DNA of 64,000 bases from Thiomonas sp. X19 (GTDB lineage: Bacteria > Pseudomonadota > Gammaproteobacteria > Burkholderiales > Burkholderiaceae_C). Under the pieces are notes generated by a model. The model ran no database searches. It saw only the letters and a list, made by a program, of their open reading frames with translations, and was not told the origin of the DNA. Position numbers and translations under genes: made by a program. Location of the stretch: positions 483,501 through 547,500 of the forward strand of contig NZ_LT605203.1 of the NCBI RefSeq assembly GCF_900089495.1. Direction: 5' to 3'. Positions 58,619-64,000 of this stretch are shown here, piece after piece (position 1 is the stretch's first letter; every line of letters starts with the position of its first letter).

Positions 58619-59581
58619 TCAGGCGGCGCCGTCCACCGCCGGTGGCGAGGGGTGGGCGCTGCGCCAGGCCGCCACGGCCTCGGCCAGCGAGCCGAGAGTG
58701 CGGGTGACCTGAATGTCGGGCGCTGCGCGTTTGAGCGCGGGCGACGAGCCGCCGGCCCACAGTGCCACATGGGCGGGCAGCTTGTCGCGCAGTTCAGCCA
58801 ACGCGTCCAGGACCTGGGTCTGCGTCGGCACGCCTGAAAAACTCAGCACCAGCACGTCGCTGCGATGCGCCTGCACCGCCAGCAGCATGTTCCACAACGG
58901 CGTCTGCACGCCGAGCGAGACGCAGTGGCAACCTTCCAGCGCCAGCATCGCCTCGGCCATCAGCAAGCCCATGCCGTGCGGCTCTTGCGGCATGGTGGTG
59001 AGCAGCACGCGGGGGCGCGCCGCCGCCGGGGATTCCGTACCCGGAACGGCCGCGATGCCGGCGCGCAGCACGCGGTGCATGATTTCGGAAAACAGGTGTT
59101 CTTCGAAAATTTCCAGGTCGCCACGCATCCAGGCTTCGCCAACCTCCGTGACGAGCGGGGCGGCGATCTCGGTGACGAAGCGGCCCAAGCCCAGGCGCAT
59201 CTGCGCCTGCACCAGTTCGCGCCGCAACTTTTCGGCGTCGTGCTGCTTGATCAGCTGCAGGTCATGCAGGCTCTGGGCCTGAGTGCGTGCGATTGGCGCC
59301 TGCGCGGGTCCTTCCTGCGCCCGCGCCAGGGCATCGAGATGCTCGGTGGGCAGGCCGACGATGCGCCCGGGCCGGTGCCCGGCGCCCATGAGGCGCTTGA
59401 TGAGCCGCAGCTTCTCCACCTGATCGAGCGGGTACTGGCGCTCGTCCATGGCGTCGCGCAACGGTTGGGGGAAGCCGTAGCGCCGCTCCCAGACCCGCAA
59501 GGTGTCTTTGGGAATTCCGGTATCGCGTTCGACGGCGGCAATGTTCATGCGCAGGGCGGATGAGGCGGTGCGGTCATTCAT
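58619..59581 (-). CDS. MerR-family regulator with B12-binding domain (CarH/LitR-like)
   Basis: The 320 aa protein has an N-terminal MerR winged helix (NIAAVERDTGIPKDTLRVWE followed by RRYGFPQP), a helical B12-binding-2 region (FEEHLFSEIMHRVLRAGI) and a C-terminal Rossmann-like B12-binding domain (TTMPQEPHGMGLLMAEAML, LSFSGVPTQTQVLDAL). The His in EPHGMG is at the cobalamin-ligand position. Related CarH and LitR proteins use adenosylcobalamin as a light sensor. Whether this one binds cobalamin or senses light is not known. ATG 59581 is the start used; Met12 (59548) is an alternative. A TGACA/TGTCA inverted repeat lies upstream. Confidence 0.88.
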   Translation of the reverse strand: MNDRTASSALRMNIAAVERDTGIPKDTLRVWERRYGFPQPLRDAMDERQYPLDQVEKLRLIKRLMGAGHRPGRIVGLPTEHLDALARAQEGPAQAPIARTQAQSLHDLQLIKQHDAEKLRRELVQAQMRLGLGRFVTEIAAPLVTEVGEAWMRGDLEIFEEHLFSEIMHRVLRAGIAAVPGTESPAAARPRVLLTTMPQEPHGMGLLMAEAMLALEGCHCVSLGVQTPLWNMLLAVQAHRSDVLVLSFSGVPTQTQVLDALAELRDKLPAHVALWAGGSSPALKRAAPDIQVTRTLGSLAEAVAAWRSAHPSPPAVDGAA

Positions 59582-59620
59582 GGTCGCGGGTTTCGCGGGC
59601 GGCTTGAATCCGTATCGACA

Positions 59621-59635
59621 TGACAGGCGTTGTCA
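59621..59635. promoter_or_regulatory. Inverted repeat upstream of the MerR/B12 gene
   Basis: TGACA-GGCGT-TGTCA lies 40 bases before the merR start, and its minus-strand half overlaps a TTGACA -35-like hexamer. It is a candidate autoregulatory operator. Confidence 0.45.
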
Positions 59636-59758
59636 ATCATGGGTGTCCATCTTCGCTTTCTCAAGGAAGCGGATGGCCGCTTCCAGCTGCCCTTGACATC
59701 GAGGAGCGCCAGCGTCGTGCCGCCTCGGTGCTCGCGGGCATCTTAGGCGGCCTCGACT

Positions 59759-59824
59759 CGTCCTGGACAAAACCCCACAGTTGTCCTGGACAGAACGGCT
59801 TCGGCTGGTGTTTTGTCGAGGACA
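59759..59824. promoter_or_regulatory. Three TGTCCnGGACA-like boxes upstream of gpx
   Basis: CGTCCTGGACA (59759-59769), TGTCCTGGACA (59782-59792) and TGTCGAGGACA (59814-59824) are related short palindromes in the spacer between the MerR gene and gpx. Repetition of one palindrome suggests an operator array; the binding protein is unknown. Confidence 0.5.
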
Positions 59825-59875
59825 TCCTGCATCATCCTTCCCACGTTCATGCCTGCTACCCGACTGGAGTTACCG

Positions 59876-60474
59876 ATGCGCCTCTTCCCCATCGTGCTTG
59901 CCGCCGCCTTGTTTGGCGGCCTGGCCCTGAATGCCCAGGCCGCCAACGCCCAAGCGCCTGCGTCGCCCGCCCCCCAGGCGGCCTCGGGCACCTGCCCAAC
60001 CCTGCTCAACCAGACCGTTCCGCGCCTGCAGGACGACAAATCCATCGACCTCTGCCAATACGCCGGCAAGGTGGTGCTGGTGGTGAACACCGCCAGCTAT
60101 TGCGGCTTCACCCCGCAGTACAAGGGGCTGGAGGCGATGTCCAAGAAATACGGGCCTGAAGGCTTGGTGTGCTCGGTTTCCCGTCCAACGACTTCAACCA
60201 GGAAATGAAGGATCCGAGCAAGATCGCCGCGTTCTGCAAAGACACCTACAGCGTGAATTTCCCGATGTTCGCGCCCTCACACGTCACCGAGCCCCAGCCG
60301 AATGCCTTCTACAAGAAGCTCATCCTGGCCACGGGCGATCAACCCAAGTGGAATTTCTACAAATACCTGATCGACCGCCAGGGCAAGGTGGTGAACGTGT
60401 ATTCCAGCCTGACAACCCCTGAGAACGCCGAGTTCGTCGACACGATTCAGGCGCTGTTGAAGCAAAAGAGTTGA
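59876..60474 (+). pseudogene. Glutathione peroxidase, exported, with a single-base frameshift
   Basis: The gene encodes a GPx-family peroxidase preceded by a signal peptide. The first frame covers VVLVVNTASYCGFTPQYKGL with the peroxidatic Cys. After GPEGLV the reading frame shifts, and the second frame continues with LGFPSNDFNQEMKD and WNFYKYLIDRQGKVVNVYSS to a normal C-terminus. Adding one G near 60168 would restore an intact gene of 199 codons plus stop. The ribosome site (TGGAG) and start are normal. It could be a true recent pseudogene or a sequencing error. It sits in a block with two other broken genes. Confidence 0.88.
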
Positions 60475-60499
60475 GATCGGCGGGCTGACCGCCGCTGCA

Positions 60500-60785
60500 A
60501 GGGGCGGTTCGGTATCGCCCGAACAGCCGGCGGGCCTGCCCGGCGGCGCGGGTGTCGGTGGTGCCGGGCGCATGATGGACTCGCTGGCGGCTTCCAGCGC
60601 CACATACACGCCTTCGAGGGCTTCGGCCGGCACGGTCAGCCGAAGCGTTCCTCCACCCAGGCCAGTTCCCAGCTCTCGGGCTCGTCCGGATCGACCCGCA
60701 CCGGGTCGATCCGGACGAGGTCGTCGGCATCCTCGATTTCGTGCCGGACGAGGCGATTGTTCTGGAGGGTGAAGACGTTGAGCAT
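60500..60785 (-). pseudogene. corA: Remnant of a CorA-type magnesium transporter gene
   Basis: On the minus strand an ATG at 60785 starts MLNVFTLQNNRLVRHEIED and runs 49 codons to EERFG, a good match to the N-terminus of CorA, before a stop. One missing base restores LTVP, and a deletion junction then joins EALEGVYVALEAASESIMRP, a segment from the CorA cytoplasmic domain. A second missing base gives GTTDTRAAGQARRLFGRYR. The transmembrane region with GMN is absent. The gene is thus damaged by two frameshifts and large deletions. Confidence 0.7.
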
Positions 60786-60838
60786 GGGCGGAGCCTATTG
60801 CAGCGTCGGGGCGCCTTGCGAGGGCTGCGCTCCAAGGC

Positions 60839-61496
60839 TCAGGGCGCCGGAACGTGGGCGTCGACAAAGCGACGGATGGCATCGGCCTGGATCAGCGTGT
60901 CACGCTCGCCCAGTTGCGTCAGTTCGGTGCAGAAGCCGGGCTCGAACAGCAGATAGCTGGCGAGCGCCGCGCCCGTGGCCTCGGCCGCGCCGATGGCGCC
61001 CATGAGCGCGCGCATGCCGCGCGGCATGCGGCTCCAGTGCCGCGATGGCGTTGATGGACTCGGACGGGGTGATGAGCAGCACCGGGAACTCGCGAAAGGG
61101 CTGCAGCGCGCGCGGACTTTGGCGCACCAGCCAGCCAGTGGACATCAAGCCCAGCCAGCGCAGCTCGCCGCGCAGCAAATAATGCGGCTGGGTGTGAAAC
61201 ACCTGATCGGCATGCAGACTGGCCCAGATCCCCGGCAGCGCTTGCAGCGTGTCGGCCCAGGTGGCCACGCCGCTGGCGTAATGCGCGGCATTGATGGCCC
61301 CCGCCGATGTGCCGCAAACCACCGGAAACGGGTTGCGCTCCGCCGGCCAGCCCTGCTGCTGCAGAAGGTTGGCCAGCCCTTGCAGCACGCCTGCCTGGTA
61401 GGCCGTACGCGCTTCGCCGCCAGGCAGCACCAGCGCCGCGCCCTCGCCAGGCGAAGGCCGGGGCGAGGGGAGGTGGAGGGGCGATGCTTCTTGCAT
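60839..61496 (-). pseudogene. Patatin-like phospholipase, internally deleted and frameshifted
   Basis: The N-terminal part shows the oxyanion and nucleophile motifs of patatins: LVLPGGEARTAYQAGVLQGL and VVCGTSAGAINAAHYASG (GxSxG serine). After SPRALQPFRE the sequence jumps to FPVLLITPSESINAIAALE, which belongs near the C-terminus, so about 150 or more residues, including the catalytic Asp region, are missing. A frameshift near 61030 then puts the family-typical ending MRALMGAIGAAEATGAALAS and LLFEPGFCTEL in another frame. It must be inactive. Confidence 0.8.
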
Positions 61497-61906
61497 GGAC
61501 GTGCCGGTTGCCACATGGTGCGGCAATTCGGCGCGGCGCTCAAGGTGATTGTCCGCAACGCCGACGTGGCGTTGTTCCCTGCACCGCAATGCGGCGCCAA
61601 CACCGGCCAATGGCTCCATGCTGGGAATTCGGCCAGCAGGAGAATGAGGTCAATTTTGCTGTGATTCAACGCAAATCAACGCAGTTGAACGATCTAAGCT
61701 GCCGTTGACCCCAGATTCCCAGCGTGGAGCATGCCGCCGCTTGCGCCGCGATGCAATCCAACCTTGATTTTGGCGGGCGGCGGGCGCACACTGCAATCGC
61801 CTCGTTGGTGCGGGCGCGGCGGGCGGATCCATCGACGTCGCAGTCCAGCCGGCTAGGGTGTTGTTTCGCTGTCAACCGTTTGCTCAACGTGTACCTGGAG
61901 GGATCT
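61497..61906. other. Intergenic region before hpf
   Basis: These 410 bases hold no recognisable complete gene. A gene-like plus-strand fragment (VRQFGAALKVIVRNADVALF, about 61516-61578) has no start and no family I recognise. An AT-richer patch (61650-61700) carries the direct repeat CAACGCA-AAT-CAACGCA and is the likeliest place for an hpf promoter. The hpf ribosome site GGAGGGAT is strong. Confidence 0.35.
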
Positions 61907-62239
61907 ATGAACCTGACTATCAGCGGCCATCACATGGACGTCACACCGGCCTTGCGTAGCTACGTCGAAGCCAAGCTCGACCGTGTGGTGCGACATTTCG
62001 ATCAGCTGATCAGTGTCAACGTGTTGCTCTCTGTGGAGAAACAAAAGGAAAAGGAGCGCCGCCAGAAGGCCGAATGCAATTTGCAGCTCAAAGGCAGGAA
62101 CATCTTCGCCGAATGCCAGGACCAGGATCTGTACGCCGCCATCGATGAACTGGTCGACAAACTCGACCGCCAGGTGGTGGAACACAAAAATCGCACGCGC
62201 GCCCACCAAGCCGTGCCCAGCAAGCATCTCGTATCCTGA
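61907..62239 (+). CDS. hpf: Ribosome hibernation-promoting factor HPF/YhbH
   Basis: HPF binds the 30S subunit and promotes formation of inactive 100S ribosomes in stationary phase. The 110 aa protein is of the short type: [20 protein letters not shown] at the N-terminus, then [20 protein letters not shown], basic [20 protein letters not shown] and the [20 protein letters not shown] signature. A strong GGAGGGAT ribosome site precedes it. It belongs with ptsN and hprK, and in other proteobacteria directly follows rpoN. Confidence 0.95.
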   Translation: MNLTISGHHMDVTPALRSYVEAKLDRVVRHFDQLISVNVLLSVEKQKEKERRQKAECNLQLKGRNIFAECQDQDLYAAIDELVDKLDRQVVEHKNRTRAHQAVPSKHLVS

Positions 62240-62392
62240 GATCACCCAAGTCGCCGCCGGACCTTCGCAAGGGGCCGTGCGGCGCAGAACCTTCCGATTT
62301 GTCGTGCTGCAACCCCGGTCTCGGCCCATGCTTGACGTCATGTCAGCACATGCCGATACACTCGCAAGCTTTCTGCATTCACACTCCATGCC

Positions 62393-62863
62393 ATGAATCA
62401 ACTGGCCCAGATTTTGCCGCTGGCGCATGTTCAGATGAACGTGGAGGCCAGCAGCAAGAAACGCGCGTTCGAGCACGCGGGTCTGCTGTTCGAGAACAAC
62501 CTGGGGCTGGCCCGCGCCGTCGTCACCGACAACCTGTTCGCCCGCGAACGCCTGGGTTCCACCGGGCTGGGTCAGGGCGTGGCCATTCCGCATGGCCGCA
62601 TCAAAGGTCTGAGGCAACCGAGTGCCGCGCTGGTGCGCCTCGCAAGCCCGGTGCCTTTCGAGGCCCCTGACAATCTGCCGGTGCAGTTGCTGGTGTTCCT
62701 GCTGGTGCCCGAAGCGGCGTCCGCCAAGCACCTCGAAATCCTCTCCGCCATCGCCGAAATGTTGTCCGACGACGGCTTTCGCCAGCGCCTGCTGGACGCG
62801 CCGGACGCCATCCAGGCGCACCGCCTGGTGCATGACTGGTCGACGCTGCAGCATGCGGCCTGA
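62393..62863 (+). CDS. ptsN: PTS IIA-like nitrogen-regulatory protein PtsN (EIIA-Ntr)
   Basis: PtsN is the terminal phosphoacceptor of the nitrogen-related PTS and regulates potassium transport and sigma-54-linked processes through protein contacts. The 156 aa protein carries the phosphorylatable His67 in GQGVAIPHGRIKGL and the family segments FARERLGSTGLG and LVFLLVPEAASAKHLEILSA. It precedes hprK, with repeat copy R7 between them. Confidence 0.95.
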   Translation: MNQLAQILPLAHVQMNVEASSKKRAFEHAGLLFENNLGLARAVVTDNLFARERLGSTGLGQGVAIPHGRIKGLRQPSAALVRLASPVPFEAPDNLPVQLLVFLLVPEAASAKHLEILSAIAEMLSDDGFRQRLLDAPDAIQAHRLVHDWSTLQHAA

Positions 62864-62868
62864 ACATG

Positions 62869-62946
62869 CCCCCTGGGGCGCCGCGCTGCGCCGCCCCACC
62901 CCCCGAGGGGGCAAGCCAAGCTTGGGACGGCCCGGCGCTTGGCTTG
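62869..62946 (+). repeat. Dispersed composite repeat, copy R7 (between ptsN and hprK)
   Basis: The GC block (CCCCCTGGGGCGCCGCGCTG) and the palindromic CACCCCCCGAGGGGG are followed by a perfect 10-bp hairpin CAAGCCAAGC (62912-62921) / GCTTGGCTTG (62937-62946) around the core TTGGGACGGCCCGGC. It lies 46 bases before the likely hprK start. Confidence 0.88.
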
Positions 62947-62992
62947 TGTCCGCCATGAATCCGTCGCATCGCCGGCTTTCGCCAGCAGCCAC

Positions 62993-63949
62993 TTGAAAGC
63001 CGCAACCCTTTCCGCCGACAGCCTGTTCGAGGCCAACACGTCCTTGCTGAAATGGCAATGGCTGGCCGGGCAGAGCAACCCCGAGCGCCGCTTCGACGAC
63101 GCCGCCGTGGAAGGCGCCAGCTCCGGCGCCGATCTGGTCGGATACCTCAACTACATCCACCCTTACCGGGTGCAGATTCTCGGCTGGCGCGAGGTGCATT
63201 ACCTGGTGCATGCCGACGAGGCCGACAGCGCCCGGCGCATTCGCCGTGTGGTCGGACTGGAACCGCCGGCGCTGGTGATGGCCGACGGCGCCAAGCCCCC
63301 GGACACGCTGATCGAAGCCTGCGAGCAAGCCCGCATTCCGCTGTTCACCACGGCCGAGCCGGCAGCTTTCGTCATCGACGTGCTGCGTGCCTACCTCTCG
63401 AAACTGTTCGCCAACCGCACCACGCTGCACGGCGTGTTCATGGACATCCTGGGTCTGGGCGTGCTCATCACCGGCGAATCCGGTCTGGGCAAGAGCGAAC
63501 TGGGGCTGGAACTGGTTTCGCGCGGCCACGGCCTGGTGGCGGACGATTGCGTGGAACTGCTGCGCGTGTCGCAAACCGCCATCGAAGGCCATTGCCCCAA
63601 GCTGCTGCAGAACCTGCTGGAAGTGCGCGGCATCGGCATTCTCGACATCAAGACCATTTTTGGCGAGACCGCGGTGCGACGCAAGCTGCGCCTGCGGCTG
63701 ATCGTGCACCTGGTGCGGCGCGATACCCAGGACCAGGACTTCGAGCGCCTGCCCACCGGCTATGTGCGGCAGGACGTGCTGGGCGTGGCCATCCGCAAGG
63801 TGCTCATTCCGGTCGAGGCCGGGCGCAACCTCGCGGTGCTGGTGGAGGCCGCGGTGCGCAACACCATTCTGCAGTTGCGCGGCATCGACACCTTCAAGGA
63901 GTTCCAGGATCGTCAGCGTGTGGCCATGCTGGAAAACAGCGACGATTGA
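62993..63949 (+). CDS. hprK: HPr kinase/phosphorylase
   Basis: HprK phosphorylates and dephosphorylates a regulatory serine of HPr-like proteins. The 318 aa protein has an N-terminal Mur-like domain ([20 protein letters not shown]) and the C-terminal kinase domain with Walker [33 protein letters not shown] and the signature [21 protein letters not shown] chose the TTG at 62993 because homology begins [12 protein letters not shown]; an upstream TTG at 62939 would add residues read from the repeat edge. It is the last gene in the window and ends 51 bases before the right edge. Confidence 0.93.
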   Translation: MKAATLSADSLFEANTSLLKWQWLAGQSNPERRFDDAAVEGASSGADLVGYLNYIHPYRVQILGWREVHYLVHADEADSARRIRRVVGLEPPALVMADGAKPPDTLIEACEQARIPLFTTAEPAAFVIDVLRAYLSKLFANRTTLHGVFMDILGLGVLITGESGLGKSELGLELVSRGHGLVADDCVELLRVSQTAIEGHCPKLLQNLLEVRGIGILDIKTIFGETAVRRKLRLRLIVHLVRRDTQDQDFERLPTGYVRQDVLGVAIRKVLIPVEAGRNLAVLVEAAVRNTILQLRGIDTFKEFQDRQRVAMLENSDD

Positions 63950-64000
63950 CGGGGCCTGCTGAAGGCCCGCTCCAAGCTTTGACGGCTCGCGGCCTGCCGT

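Noticed and set aside
61441..61496. Possible interspersed palindrome at the start of the patatin remnant (CCTCGCCAGGCGAAGGCCGG)
   Set aside because: It resembles common Pro/Ser-rich intergenic repeats, but only one copy is in the window, so I could not support it as a repeat family here.

Overview
The window is GC-rich chromosomal DNA from a Gram-negative bacterium, most likely a betaproteobacterium of the order Burkholderiales. The evidence is gene order and family signatures: ponA next to pilMNOPQ-aroK-aroB-dgt, a methionine synthase split into two genes, the DUF2844/DUF3443 pair, a DUF3683 flavin/Fe-S oxidoreductase, a classical betaproteobacterial porin, and lptA-lptB-rpoN with hpf-ptsN-hprK. 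A Thiomonas-like genus would fit, but the sequence alone does not prove it. Almost all of the window is core genome. I saw no tRNA, rRNA, CRISPR array or prophage.

Layout. 1-10.3 kb: penicillin-binding protein 1A (cut by the window edge) diverges from the type IV pilus operon pilMNOPQ, followed by aroK, aroB and a dGTPase-like gene. 10.4-16.9 kb: a MarR-controlled tripartite MFS efflux operon, a PagL-type lipid A deacylase and a histidine phosphatase. 17.2-23.6 kb: the DUF2844/DUF3443 pair, ruvAB, fabA, and leuA with a long leader that may be an attenuator. 23.7-30.7 kb: an AraC regulator diverging from a tripartite RND efflux operon. 30.8-37.0 kb: the two halves of MetH on the minus strand, separated by a plus-strand cyclic-nucleotide-binding protein and a diguanylate cyclase. 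37.1-46.1 kb: an XRE regulator, a methyltransferase, a copper chaperone, the DUF3683 oxidoreductase, a porin and coq7. 46.2-49.8 kb: rlpA, a cluster of repeats, an IS110-family insertion sequence and psiF. 50.0-56.4 kb: argS, a SPOR protein, dsbA, lptAB and rpoN. 56.4-61.5 kb: a block of accessory and decaying genes (hldE-II, a ClC channel, a MerR/B12 regulator, and broken gpx, corA and patatin genes) lying between rpoN and hpf. 61.9-64 kb: hpf, ptsN and hprK.

Functional themes are the cell envelope (peptidoglycan, pili, LPS transport and modification, porin, DsbA, RlpA), two separate efflux pumps each with its own regulator, amino-acid and one-carbon metabolism (leuA, metH, aroKB), and the nitrogen-PTS/RpoN regulatory module.

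The most unusual signal is a dispersed composite repeat of about 75-85 bp. It has a GC-rich block followed by a hairpin whose central 15-16 bases are nearly constant (TTGGG..CGGCCCGGC), while the flanking arms differ between copies yet stay perfectly complementary in four of them. One copy is translated inside MetH and another forms the N-terminus of PilQ. Further copies lie beside rlpA, the IS110 element and hprK. Other leads are a leucine-rich leader upstream of leuA, a small ORF coupled to rlpA whose start codon sits in a hairpin loop, a PagL with Asp in place of the catalytic Glu, and the graveyard of genes inserted in the rpoN-hpf cluster.
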